64,000 bases of DNA from Joyebacterum sp964521425. Lineage in GTDB: Bacteria > Joyebacterota > Joyebacteria > Joyebacterales > Joyebacteraceae. The number at the start of each line of letters is the position of its first letter. Position 1 is the first letter of the stretch. The DNA lies in assembly GCA_964521425.1 (NCBI GenBank), contig CAZFRO010000001.1, forward strand, positions 124,001 to 188,000. Reading direction: 5' to 3'. This document shows positions 53,162 to 61,715 of this stretch, piece after piece. Made by a program: the position numbers and the translations under genes. The notes beneath the pieces are model-generated. The model saw nothing but the letters and a program-made list of their open reading frames with translations, searched no databases and was not told the DNA's origin.

Positions 53162-54553
53162 GTGATTCTCTTCAAGCACATCTACCACCTGGCAACGATG
53201 AACGATGCCCGCGACAGGCTCGTGGGGGCAGACGTTCTGGTTGATGGGAAGCGTATCGTCGCCGTCGGTCACGACCTTAAGGCTCCGGAAGACGCCCGCA
53301 TCATCGACTGCTCGACGAAGCTCATGATCCCCGGGCTCGTCAATCTCCACCATCATTTCAACCAGACGCTTCAGCGCAACATGCCCACCACACAGAACGT
53401 GAAGCTCTTCGACTGGCTTCACACTCTCTACGATGTCTGGAGTCATCTCGATGCGAGGACGGTCCGCGCCGGAACACGGCTGGCCTGTGCCGAACTCCTG
53501 CTCACGGGCTGCACGATGACAAGCGACCAGATGTATGTCTTTCCCGAGGGGAGTGATGACGATCTCATAAGCGTCGAGATAGAGGCTGCGGCCGAACTCG
53601 GCATCCGTTTCCACCCAACGAGGGGCAGCATGTCCCGCGGGCGTTCCGCAGGAGGGCTTCCTCCCGACAGCGTTGTCCAGACGAGCCAGGAGATCCTCAG
53701 GGACTCGGAACGGCTCATCAGCCTCCACCACGATCCGGATCCGTTCTCAATGGTGAGGATCGCGCTCTCTCCATGCTCACCGTTCTCTGTCGATGAGGAG
53801 CTCATGCGGGAGACGGCGTCACTCGCGCGCGAGCACGGCGTGCTCATGCATACGCACCTCGCGGAGACCGAGGACGAGAATGAGTACTGCGTAGCCGAGT
53901 ATGGAGTCCGGCCGCTCGGACTGATGGAGCGTATCGGATGGCTGGGAGAGGACGTGTGGCTGGCGCATGGCGTGCACTTCAGTGATGCTGAACTGGATCG
54001 TCTTGCCGAGACCGGAACCGGCATCGCCCACTGCCCGACCTCCAATATGCGTCTCTCTTCCGGAGTCGCCTCTATTCCCAAGATGCTCGATCGTGGCGTG
54101 CGTGTCGGCCTGGCGGTTGACGGAAGTGCCAGCAACGATACATCTGACATGCTCGGGGAACTCAGGAACTGCCTGCTCGTGAATCTGCTGACATGGGGAC
54201 CGAACGCGATTACGGCGGAGGACGTCGTGTGGATAGCGACACGGGGAGGATCACAGATTCTGGGGCGTGAGGAGACGGGGTCGATCGAGGAGGGCAAGGC
54301 CGCGGACCTGGTGCTCTTCGATATGAGCAGCCTCGGGTACTCCGGTGCGCTGTCTGATCCTCTGGCGGCCATCACGTATTCTGGGTTTGAACACCGAGCC
54401 GACTACACCATCGTCAACGGCGAGATCGTCGTCGAGGACGGCCGGCTCGTTCGGGGTGATGAAGCTTCAATTGCCGCAGAAGGCAACGACGCCTCCTTCG
54501 CGATGTTCGAGGCGGCTGGGATTGAGACCCCCTGGGGGCGTCCACGTAGTTGA
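53162..54553 (+). CDS. Amidohydrolase of the 8-oxoguanine/guanine deaminase type
   Basis: The 463-residue protein starts with GTG 53162 and belongs to the TRZ/ATZ amidohydrolases. Metal ligands and active-site motifs: NLHHHFNQTLQR (His63-65), MHTHLAETEDE, AHGVHFSD and DGSASNDTSDM. The HHHxxQTL(T/Q)R pattern is that of 8-oxoguanine deaminase, which makes urate or xanthine-type products. It lies 53 bases after the xanthine dehydrogenase gene, so guanine or 8-oxoguanine could be deaminated and the product oxidised. Other ring-amine substrates cannot be excluded. Confidence 0.85.
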   Translation: MILFKHIYHLATMNDARDRLVGADVLVDGKRIVAVGHDLKAPEDARIIDCSTKLMIPGLVNLHHHFNQTLQRNMPTTQNVKLFDWLHTLYDVWSHLDARTVRAGTRLACAELLLTGCTMTSDQMYVFPEGSDDDLISVEIEAAAELGIRFHPTRGSMSRGRSAGGLPPDSVVQTSQEILRDSERLISLHHDPDPFSMVRIALSPCSPFSVDEELMRETASLAREHGVLMHTHLAETEDENEYCVAEYGVRPLGLMERIGWLGEDVWLAHGVHFSDAELDRLAETGTGIAHCPTSNMRLSSGVASIPKMLDRGVRVGLAVDGSASNDTSDMLGELRNCLLVNLLTWGPNAITAEDVVWIATRGGSQILGREETGSIEEGKAADLVLFDMSSLGYSGALSDPLAAITYSGFEHRADYTIVNGEIVVEDGRLVRGDEASIAAEGNDASFAMFEAAGIETPWGRPRS

Positions 54554-54590
54554 CGGCACCGCCCATCCGGACATACTCGCTAACTCACGG

Positions 54591-54613
54591 AAGGCCCACT
54601 CAGTGGGCCTTTT
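54591..54613 (+). terminator. Rho-independent terminator of the purine operon
   Basis: A 9-bp stem AAGGCCCAC (54591-54599) and GTGGGCCTT (54603-54611) with loop TCA is followed by TTTTCGCG. It lies 38 bases after the deaminase stop. From here to 54808 I see no gene, only a second dyad GAGACCC/GGGTCTC (54774-54789) before the next start. Confidence 0.85.
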
Positions 54614-54808
54614 CGCGTTTCTGGTCCGGCAGGACCGGCTCCTGCTCATGAGAGCCGTTGTCCGTCGACCGCGCTTCGGCGGGCACAAGTCCAACGGCGG
54701 CAGGCTGCGCTCTCACGCTCCCTGCGATGCGGACGTAGGGGCGCGCCGCCGGGTGGACGTGACTCTAGGCGAGAGACCCTTGGGTCTCATGTGGGGGGAG
54801 GTGGTGTG

Positions 54809-55651
54809 GTGAGGGGAAAGACTGCTCTAACGTGCACGGTGGTGAAAGAACGGCGTGCTCGGCCTTTCGGTATCGTCGGAATGATCCTGGTCGCCTTGGT
54901 GTGCCTCGTGGCTTCGCAGGCCGGGGCGCTGCAGGTGTGGGATCGCGTCGTGTTCACCGAGATCTACTACTACGTTCCGGGCTTCGATGCCCACAATGAA
55001 TACATCGAGCTGATGAACGCCGGCGGAACCGTCGCATTCCTGGATGGGGCCATCATAACCGACGAGGGCAGTGATGGAATGCCGGAGCCCGTCTATCGCT
55101 TCCCGGGGGTCCATGGGGGCATGGAGCATCCAATCTGGCCCGGTGAGAGAATCGTGATCGCGCGAGACGCGATCCCGGGTGAGCTCACCCCGGATCTGTC
55201 CGATGCCGACTGGGAGTTCGTGCATCCGGCGGACGACAATGACAACCCGGATGTCCCGAACCTGATCCTCTGCGGAGGCTACGACACCGACATCGCTCTG
55301 GCGAACGGGGGGGATGGGATCCTTCTCGCAACCGGCACGGATATCGTGGCAGCCATCGATTGCTGGACCATCGTGGACGGCGTGAACTGGGGTGAGGTTC
55401 CGGACCCCGTGCCCATTGGCTACGGCGTGTGCGTCGATCCTGAACCGGCGCCGGGAGTGCCACAGGGCAACTGTCTGGGGCGGTGTATAGGGGGCGTGGA
55501 CAACAACGGGAGCAGCGCCGACGACTGGTTCATGATGATCCCAAGTCCAGGGGAACCGGCCATTCCGTCGGATCCAATGGATTGCGTCTCGCCCGTGGAT
55601 GCGTCATCATGGGGGCTGATAAAGGCACTCTACAGGCCCGATCAGGAGTAG
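54809..55651 (+). CDS. Secreted lamin-tail-domain-like protein
   Basis: The start GTG 54809 follows GGGGGGAGG and gives 280 residues; in-frame GTG codons at 54791 and 54806 are alternatives. A signal peptide (about 17-39, hydrophobic VGMILVALVCLVAS, ending AGA) precedes a lamin-tail-like domain: VVFTEIYYYVPGFDAHNEYIELMN, then IWPGERIVIARDA and LANGGDGILLATG. Such domains are found in secreted bacterial proteins, often with nucleases. No catalytic part is present. Cys residues near the C-terminus could form disulfides. Confidence 0.75.
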   Translation: MRGKTALTCTVVKERRARPFGIVGMILVALVCLVASQAGALQVWDRVVFTEIYYYVPGFDAHNEYIELMNAGGTVAFLDGAIITDEGSDGMPEPVYRFPGVHGGMEHPIWPGERIVIARDAIPGELTPDLSDADWEFVHPADDNDNPDVPNLILCGGYDTDIALANGGDGILLATGTDIVAAIDCWTIVDGVNWGEVPDPVPIGYGVCVDPEPAPGVPQGNCLGRCIGGVDNNGSSADDWFMMIPSPGEPAIPSDPMDCVSPVDASSWGLIKALYRPDQE

Positions 55652-55695
55652 AGGGGCACTTCGATCAGCCTCTCAGGGCTCGCCCATATCACATA

Positions 55696-55728
55696 GAATG
55701 CCCGTGGCCGGACAGGTCGCGGGCATTC
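55696..55728 (+). repeat. Inverted repeat downstream of the lamin-tail-like gene
   Basis: GAATGCCCG (55696-55704) pairs with CGGGCATTC (55720-55728), 9 bp with a 15-base loop, 44 bases after the stop. There is no T run, so it may be a weak terminator or a transcript-stabilising hairpin. Confidence 0.5.
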
Positions 55729-55792
55729 CTGCGTGCTGGGGGGCGTCTTGGCAGCAGTCCCCAACTGGTGCACTACCGCCCCTGGGACAATC

Positions 55793-55821
55793 TTGACGCC
55801 GAGTCATGCGTCTGCTATAGT
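55793..55821 (+). promoter_or_regulatory. Sigma-70 promoter upstream of the repeat-protein gene
   Basis: TTGACG (55793-55798) and TATAGT (55816-55821) are 17 bases apart, five of six bases matching in each. Transcription would start near 55828, ahead of the gene whose start codon seems lost. Confidence 0.75.
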
Positions 55822-56095
55822 GGCTGTAGCAATGCTATCTACAATCCACGCTCAGCAGAGAGAAGGCTCTCAATAGAGCACGCACGCGGCGGTCGTCATC
55901 TCCTCATTCCTTTCCCTCCTGCTCCTAGTAGCGTTACCACTGCCGGCCATCTCCAGCGTCGATTGTGGGCCGGAGGTCATCATCGGTGGCGTCGACGCTT
56001 ACAATGACTACGGCGTCCAGATCGATGTCGACTCCGAGGGTCGTGCATGGGCAGTCTGGGCAGGATATGACCCTGTTGATGGTGACGAGGAGATC

Positions 56096-57694
56096 ATGTT
56101 CAGCATCAATGACGGGGGAGCCTGGTCGGAGCCGGATACTCTTCATGGACACAACTCGAGTGCGGATCGCTTCCCAGTCATCTCTATCGGGGCCGACGAT
56201 GTGCCGTGGGTTGTGTGGTACCGGGCTCAGTCCAACGGCGAGCGGCTCTGGCACTCGCACTGGGGCGATGGCGACTGGACGACGCCCGAGATCCTGCGTG
56301 CAGATGCCGGTCGCTACGATGACTACGACCTCTGTGCGGCCACCTCGGACGATGTCTGGATGGCCACGGACACATATGTGTCAGGCATCGACCGCCGGGT
56401 CATGCTCGTGTACCACTGGGATGGGTCCTCATGGTCTGAGCCGTGGCAGCTGAGTCTCCCGGAACACGGCTGCTACTTCCCGGACTTCGCATTGGATCCC
56501 GCGAGCGACCCATGGTTGACCTGGACGGGTGTGACGACCGAGAGCGCTCTTCAGCCAGTCGTGTGCAGCCGTTGGATCGGAGACGCTTGGAGCGAGCCGG
56601 ACACCGTGAACGGTGATTTGCACAACAGCGTTCAAAGCCAGATCGTGTTTGACGGTGATACTCCGATGGTTCTGTGGAACGGCGATCTGGCCGCGAACGT
56701 AGACATCGAGTACAGCCGATTCGAGAACGGCGTCTGGACACCCGCTGCGCTTGTCAATCTCCCCGATTCCACAAGTGCGGACCGCGACTATCTCGGCACC
56801 TGCGAATCGGGATCCAGTGGCGAGATCGCCGTGGTATGGTCGGCCGGCAATGTGAACCACGTATTCAGCTGGGACATCCGGGTCTCCTGGTGGACGGGTT
56901 CCGGCTGGACCCCTGAGCGCGAGCTGAGCGAGGATCTACCGCAGAAAATCGATACGAACCCGGACATGGCACTCGCCGATGACGGAGCCCTCTGGTCGGC
57001 CTGGGTCTGCTACGAGGAGATTGCCTACCCTTGGGATCAGGACATCAGGGCAACTTCGTGTGTTCTAACGACTCCCGTTGACTTCGGGCCGCTCAGCGTG
57101 GAGCTGAGCGGGTCTGACGCGAGTATCTCATGGTACGCAGCCGGAGACGCCGCGGGTGGCCCCTTCTTCGTCGGGCGAGCTACGACACGAGACCCAGCCA
57201 CACTTCCTATGAGCCCCCCGGACAGCGCAGCCCAGCTAAACTCCGATGGTATCGTAACCGCTCCTCTTGAGTGGCAGGACGAAGACCTGCCGGATGGAAC
57301 ACTCACGCTCTACTGGGTGGAGTGGCGTCGCCCTCATGGCTCTGTCTTCATTGGTCCTGTACTCGTTGCTACGGACTCCGCCGTGTCGGATCTGCCTGCT
57401 CGGTTGCTGTCGACAACGCCTAACCCCACGCGAGTCGGGGCATCGTTCCACATCAAGCAGTTCTCACCAGGTAGCGCGGAGCTTGTTCTCTACACCGTCG
57501 GCGGCCGAGAGCTCAGGAGGCTACGCACACCGCTTCGACAAGCCTCGCGCGCGCAGCCTTTAGATGTGCATCTCTACTGGGACGGGACCGACACGTCCGG
57601 CACCCGTGTGGCCAGCGGGGTCTACGTCGCCCAGCTGCTTCTCAATGGCGAGGCAGTGGTCGGCCAGAGGGGAGGTGTAACGCTGGTTAGATAG
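56096..57694 (+). CDS. Secreted WxG-repeat protein with FlgD-like C-terminal module; 5' end disturbed
   Basis: The first canonical start (ATG 56096) gives 532 residues, but the same frame is coding-like back to 55877: it codes for a hydrophobic signal segment (SFLSLLLLVALPLPA) and the first repeat (CGPEVIIGG to WAVWAGYDPV). No ATG, GTG or TTG lies in that stretch; codon 55874 is TAG. A purine-rich AGAGAAGG lies about nine bases before that TAG. The protein has several beta-propeller-like WVVWY/WAVWAG repeats (BNR/sialidase-like) and a C-terminal FlgD/T9SS-like module (TTPNPTRVGASF, ASGVYVAQLLL). The role is unknown; a lost TTG start is my reading. Confidence 0.7.
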   Translation: MFSINDGGAWSEPDTLHGHNSSADRFPVISIGADDVPWVVWYRAQSNGERLWHSHWGDGDWTTPEILRADAGRYDDYDLCAATSDDVWMATDTYVSGIDRRVMLVYHWDGSSWSEPWQLSLPEHGCYFPDFALDPASDPWLTWTGVTTESALQPVVCSRWIGDAWSEPDTVNGDLHNSVQSQIVFDGDTPMVLWNGDLAANVDIEYSRFENGVWTPAALVNLPDSTSADRDYLGTCESGSSGEIAVVWSAGNVNHVFSWDIRVSWWTGSGWTPERELSEDLPQKIDTNPDMALADDGALWSAWVCYEEIAYPWDQDIRATSCVLTTPVDFGPLSVELSGSDASISWYAAGDAAGGPFFVGRATTRDPATLPMSPPDSAAQLNSDGIVTAPLEWQDEDLPDGTLTLYWVEWRRPHGSVFIGPVLVATDSAVSDLPARLLSTTPNPTRVGASFHIKQFSPGSAELVLYTVGGRELRRLRTPLRQASRAQPLDVHLYWDGTDTSGTRVASGVYVAQLLLNGEAVVGQRGGVTLVR

Positions 57695-57751
57695 GAGGCG
57701 GAATGCACGAGTGTCCATCTATGCCGCCTCTCCTCACTCTCGGAATTCCTC

Positions 57752-57810
57752 CCGTACAATCCCCACAGGCCTACCTGCGCCCCGCGCAGGCGTACCTGCC
57801 CTGCGCAGGC
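57752..57810 (+). repeat. Tandem hairpin repeats upstream of acpS
   Basis: Two near-identical units starting TACCTGC and ending GCAGGCG lie side by side. Each forms a hairpin: CCTGCGC/GCGCAGG (57774-57780 with 57784-57790) and CCTGC/GCAGG (57795-57799 with 57805-57809). GTACAATCC occurs before them and again at 57835. A role in termination of the upstream gene or RNA stability is possible. Confidence 0.5.
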
Positions 57811-57811
57811 G

Positions 57812-57841
57812 TTGACCACGTGCCCGGCATCGCGGTACAAT
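57812..57841 (+). promoter_or_regulatory. Candidate promoter of the acpS-acs-acp-kbl cluster
   Basis: TTGACC (57812-57817) and TACAAT (57836-57841) are 18 bases apart. It lies 66 bases before the acpS start. Confidence 0.55.
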
Positions 57842-57906
57842 CCTCCCAAGCAAATCTACTGTTCCGCCGTACCAGGCGGGAGCCCCACGGATCTCGGAGG
57901 AGAAGG

Positions 57907-58293
57907 TTGGTTGTCGGAGTTGGAATCGACATCGTTTATCTCAAGACCTTCCGCGCTCGTCTGAGTGACGAACTCGTGGATGAGCTCTTCCTGCCTTCGG
58001 AGATCGAGTACTGCAGGTCGCAGGCTCGGTCGTGGGAGGCGTTCGGCGCTCGTCTTGCCGCGAAAGAAGCGCTCTTCAAGGCTCTGGGAGCCGGCTTGGC
58101 GCAGGGGATCCGCTGGAAAGACGTTGAGATCTTAAGAGAACCATCGGGCGAGCCGCAACTGAGCCTCAAGGGCACGGTTCTCGATACGGCCATAGACAGG
58201 GGAGCCGGCCGGTGGCTCCTGTCGCTCACTCACAGTCGAGAGAGTGCCGCCGCCGTTGTTGTACTTGACTCGCATCCCGCCAAGGTGGAGTAG
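57907..58293 (+). CDS. acpS: Holo-[acyl-carrier-protein] synthase
   Basis: AcpS transfers 4'-phosphopantetheine from CoA to the serine of acyl carrier proteins. TTG 57907, six bases after GGAGG, gives 128 residues starting with the family pattern VVGVGIDIVYLKTF. The metal-binding Asp of GIDIV, the Glu in RLAAKEALFKALG and LSLTHSRESAAAVVV are all present. Upstream in-frame codons to 57703 look non-coding. The gene is followed by acs after 78 bases and by an acyl carrier protein further on, its likely substrate. Confidence 0.94.
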   Translation: MVVGVGIDIVYLKTFRARLSDELVDELFLPSEIEYCRSQARSWEAFGARLAAKEALFKALGAGLAQGIRWKDVEILREPSGEPQLSLKGTVLDTAIDRGAGRWLLSLTHSRESAAAVVVLDSHPAKVE

Positions 58294-58371
58294 CCACCAG
58301 GGGCGACAGACGACAACGCACCATCCGGAGTGGAAGCACGCCGCCCTACGTCCGACGTGAAAGGAGTTGTC

Positions 58372-60117
58372 TTGAGCAACATTGGATCTTACGAAGAGAG
58401 ACTGAAGGACTTCGACTGGGGAATAGCGAAAGAGGTTCTGGGTTGGGAGGATGGTGAACTCCTCAACATAGGACACATCTGCTCAGACAGGGTATGTGCG
58501 CGGGGGCAGGCCGACAAGGTCGCCCTCATCTGGGAGGGCTTCGGGGGCAAGAAGCGCACCTACACTTTCGACGACCTCAGAGTCTACTCGAACGGATTCG
58601 CGAAGTTCCTCACTGACCGTGGGCTCAAGCCCGGTGACCGCATCTGCATCTTCATGGACAAGATCCCAAGTCTCTACTTCTCATTCCTTGGCGTCCTGAA
58701 GATGGGCGGCATCGCGCAGCCCCTCTTCTCCGCGTTTGGCGACGAATCGCTCGAGGTCCGTCTGGAGAGCGCGGGCACGGCGGCGATACTCACAACCAGG
58801 AAACACGTCAAGAAGGTCCGCAAGATCCTGGACAAGCTACCGGAACTCAAACACGTTATCGTCGTAGAGGGCGATGAGTCGAAGCTGAAGGGTGAAGAGG
58901 TGTTCTTCGATGTGGAGGCCGCGCCCCGAGTCGAGGAGTTCGAATCGTACGCCGCAACCCCGGAGACACCTTCCGTGCTGCACTACACGTCGGGAACGAC
59001 GGGTCAGCCGAAGGGCGCGCAGCATGTCCACAGCTCGATCTGGGGGCAGGTGTTGACGACTTCCTGGGTCCTGGACCTGAGGGAGGACGACATCTACTGG
59101 TGCACGGCCGACCCCGGCTGGGTGACCGGTACAAGCTACGGCATCATCGGGCCGTGGTCGCTCGGTGTCACGCAGTGCGTGCTTGATTCCGGCTTCACGT
59201 GCGTGCGCTGGTACGAGTTCATCCAGGACAACCGCGTCACCGTGTGGTACTCGGCTCCTACGGCAATTCGCTCACTCATGCGGGACGGCGCTGAGCCGGT
59301 CAAGGCGCACGATCTCTCCTCGCTCAGGCATCTCGCCTCCGTGGGTGAGCCGCTCAACGCTGAGGCTGTCATCTGGAGCGAGGAGGTATATGGACTCCCA
59401 TTCCTGGATACGTTCTGGCAGACGGAGACGGGTGCGATGATGATCTCGAACTACCCGGACATGCCCATCAAGCCCGGATCGATGGGGAAGCCGTTCCCCG
59501 GTATCGAGGCGGCCGTGCTGGATCTCAAGACGCACGAGCCCATCAAGGAGCCCGGGACGGTCGGACTGATAGCGTTTCGCCCAGGCTGGCCAGCGATGTT
59601 CCGCGCGTACCGGAACAAGCCGGACATCTACCGGAGCAAGTTCGCAGGGGCTCCCGAGAACGCCACACCCGATGAGCTTCGGACCAACACCGATCTCTGG
59701 TACGTCTCCGGCGACAGGGCGAGCATCGATGCCGACGGGTACTACTGGTTCGTCGGACGCGACGATGATGTCATCAACACGGGCGGACACTTGGTCGGTC
59801 CCTTCGAAATCGAGTCAGCGCTTGTCGAGCACGAGGCGATCGCGGAGGCCGCAGCCATCGGCAAGCCGGACGAGGTGAACATGGAGGTCGTCAAAGCCTT
59901 CGTATCCCTCAAGCCGGGGTTTGAACCGTCCGGTGATCTCGAGCTATCGATCATGAACTTCATCAGGAAGAAGCTGTCTCCTCTGGCCATGCCTCAGGAG
60001 ATAGAGTACATGGAGAAGCTCCCGAAGACCCGCTCCGGGAAGATTCTGAGACGTTATCTCAGGGCGCTTGAGTGGGGCGAGGACGTTGGAGATCTCTCGA
60101 CACTTGAGGATGACTAG
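58372..60117 (+). CDS. acsA: Acetyl-CoA synthetase (AMP-forming)
   Basis: TTG 58372, preceded by AAGGAG, gives 581 residues; the frame is open upstream to 58330. It matches the Bacillus AcsA type: LLHYTSG-like loop HYTSGTTGQPKGAQHVH (near 215), the signature IYWCTADPGWVTGTSYGIIGPW, DTFWQTETGAMM with the Trp that closes the acyl pocket to longer chains in Acs, YVSGDRASIDADGYYWFVGRDDDVINTGGHLVGPFEIE, and the acetylation-type Lys in the KTRSGKILRR end. It would activate acetate. A carrier protein gene lies 79 bases downstream, so loading of ACP instead of CoA should be considered. Confidence 0.92.
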   Translation: MSNIGSYEERLKDFDWGIAKEVLGWEDGELLNIGHICSDRVCARGQADKVALIWEGFGGKKRTYTFDDLRVYSNGFAKFLTDRGLKPGDRICIFMDKIPSLYFSFLGVLKMGGIAQPLFSAFGDESLEVRLESAGTAAILTTRKHVKKVRKILDKLPELKHVIVVEGDESKLKGEEVFFDVEAAPRVEEFESYAATPETPSVLHYTSGTTGQPKGAQHVHSSIWGQVLTTSWVLDLREDDIYWCTADPGWVTGTSYGIIGPWSLGVTQCVLDSGFTCVRWYEFIQDNRVTVWYSAPTAIRSLMRDGAEPVKAHDLSSLRHLASVGEPLNAEAVIWSEEVYGLPFLDTFWQTETGAMMISNYPDMPIKPGSMGKPFPGIEAAVLDLKTHEPIKEPGTVGLIAFRPGWPAMFRAYRNKPDIYRSKFAGAPENATPDELRTNTDLWYVSGDRASIDADGYYWFVGRDDDVINTGGHLVGPFEIESALVEHEAIAEAAAIGKPDEVNMEVVKAFVSLKPGFEPSGDLELSIMNFIRKKLSPLAMPQEIEYMEKLPKTRSGKILRRYLRALEWGEDVGDLSTLEDD

Positions 60118-60196
60118 AACCGCAGCGACTGCCGGTAGGGGCATGGTCGCGAGGTGGAAGTGATCGCAAGGGCGTTCACGGAGGAAAGGAAGACCA

Positions 60197-60445
60197 ATGG
60201 ACGAGATGAAAGGCGTTGTGCTGGAGTACATCATCGACGAGTACGTCGATGAGGACGATGATATGGACGTTGGCTTCGATACGGCGCTCATCTCATCCGG
60301 CATCGTGGACAGCTTCTCCATGGTGTCGCTCAAGGTCTTCCTTGAGAAGAAGTACAACATCAAGCTTTCGGACGGCGAGGCTACGCCGGAGGCGTTCGAC
60401 ACCGTCACTTCCATAGTGGAACTCGTGAACAAGCATCTGGGTTGA
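60197..60445 (+). CDS. Acyl carrier protein (stand-alone)
   Basis: The 82-residue acidic protein has the ACP fold with four helices. The phosphopantetheine attachment site is Ser39 in GIVDSFSMVSL; the usual motif is DSL, and here F follows the Ser. The C-terminal helix ends VTSIVELVNKHLG. It is not the housekeeping AcpP by context, since no fab genes are near. It lies between acs and kbl, with AAAGGAAG upstream, and acpS is four genes away at most. It may tether acetyl or aminoacyl groups in this cluster; that is an inference. Confidence 0.88.
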   Translation: MDEMKGVVLEYIIDEYVDEDDDMDVGFDTALISSGIVDSFSMVSLKVFLEKKYNIKLSDGEATPEAFDTVTSIVELVNKHLG

Positions 60446-60458
60446 TCTGGAGGCGGGC

Positions 60459-61706
60459 ATGGCGTATTCCGACAAGACGCGACAGGCGTTCGTTGACGAC
60501 ATAGGGGAGATCAAGAACAAGGGGATCTTCAAGGAGAAGCGCTTCATCTGCTCGCCGCAGGGCGCAGCGATCAGTGTCGAGTATCCTGAAGGGTCTCCGC
60601 GGGAGGAAGTCCTCAACTTCTGCGCGAACAACTACCTCGGTCTCTCAAGTCACGCGGACGTGATAAAGGCCGCCCACGAGGGTCTTGACTCACGCGGTTA
60701 CGGCATGAGTTCGGTGCGGTTCATCTGCGGCACGCAGGACATCCACAGGGATCTCCAGGACAAGATGTCGGGTTTCCTTGGAATGGAGGACACCCTTCTC
60801 TTCCCGTCGTGCATGGACGCAAATGCGGGAGTCTTCGAGGCCATTCTTGAGCCGGAGGATGTGATCATCGCCGACAGGCTGATCCACGCCTCGCTCGTCG
60901 ATGGCATCAGGCTCTGCTCCGCCCAGTACGACACGTTCAAGCACATGAACATGAAGCACCTTGAGAAGAAACTGGAACTCCATCAGGACAAGCGGCACAG
61001 GCTCATCGTCACGGACGGTGTCTTCTCGATGGATGGAGATCTCTGCCCACTCGATGAACTGTGCGAGCTCGCGGAGAAGTACGACGCGATGGTGCTCGTC
61101 GACGAGTCCCATGCCAGCGGGTTCATCGGCAGAACGGGACGCGGCACGCACGAGCACTTCGACGTGATGGACAAGGTCGATATCATCACCACGACGTTCG
61201 GCAAGGCCCTTGGCGGCGCCTCCGGTGGTTGTGTCTCCGGCAGGAAGGAACTCGTTGAGCTCTGTCGCCAGAAGGCACGGCCGTACCTCTTCTCCAACTC
61301 CATGGCACCACCCATCGTTGCCGCATCCATAAAGGTCATCGAGGTGCTGTCGAAGACAACGGAGCGTCGGGACAAGCTGGAGGAGAACACGCAGCGTTTC
61401 AGGGAGGGAATGACGGCGGCCGGTCTGAACATCCGACCCGGTGTGACGCCCATCGTTCCAGTGATGCTCTACAACGCGAAGCTCGCGAACGACATGGCGA
61501 GGGACATGTACGCCGAGGGGATCTACGTGATCGGTTTCTTCTTCCCGGTTGTCGCTGCAGGTGCTGCGCGGATTCGTGTTCAGCTCTCCGCTGCGCACGA
61601 GTTCGAGCACATCGACAAGTGCGTCGCTGCCTTCGCGAAGGTGGGAGAGAAGTACGGCATCATCGGGATGGACAAGAAGGCGATCGTCGACAAATACGGC
61701 ATGTAG
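60459..61706 (+). CDS. kbl: 2-amino-3-ketobutyrate CoA ligase (glycine C-acetyltransferase)
   Basis: The PLP enzyme splits 2-amino-3-ketobutyrate with CoA into glycine and acetyl-CoA. The protein has 415 residues. The Kbl signature FCANNYLGLSSH and GYGMSSVRFICGTQDIH is exact, which sets it apart from serine palmitoyltransferase and BioF. The PLP-binding Lys lies in TTTFGKALGGASGG; VDESHASGF holds the cofactor Asp and His. GYV-type C-terminal region IYVIGFFFPVVAAGAARIRVQLSAAH completes it. It follows the ACP gene by 13 bases, with GGAGG. Confidence 0.94.
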   Translation: MAYSDKTRQAFVDDIGEIKNKGIFKEKRFICSPQGAAISVEYPEGSPREEVLNFCANNYLGLSSHADVIKAAHEGLDSRGYGMSSVRFICGTQDIHRDLQDKMSGFLGMEDTLLFPSCMDANAGVFEAILEPEDVIIADRLIHASLVDGIRLCSAQYDTFKHMNMKHLEKKLELHQDKRHRLIVTDGVFSMDGDLCPLDELCELAEKYDAMVLVDESHASGFIGRTGRGTHEHFDVMDKVDIITTTFGKALGGASGGCVSGRKELVELCRQKARPYLFSNSMAPPIVAASIKVIEVLSKTTERRDKLEENTQRFREGMTAAGLNIRPGVTPIVPVMLYNAKLANDMARDMYAEGIYVIGFFFPVVAAGAARIRVQLSAAHEFEHIDKCVAAFAKVGEKYGIIGMDKKAIVDKYGM

Positions 61707-61715
61707 GGGAGGAAC

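Noticed and set aside
54551..54580. TTGACG just after the deaminase gene as a promoter for the lamin-tail-like gene
   Set aside because: The -10 region is weak and a strong terminator lies right behind it.
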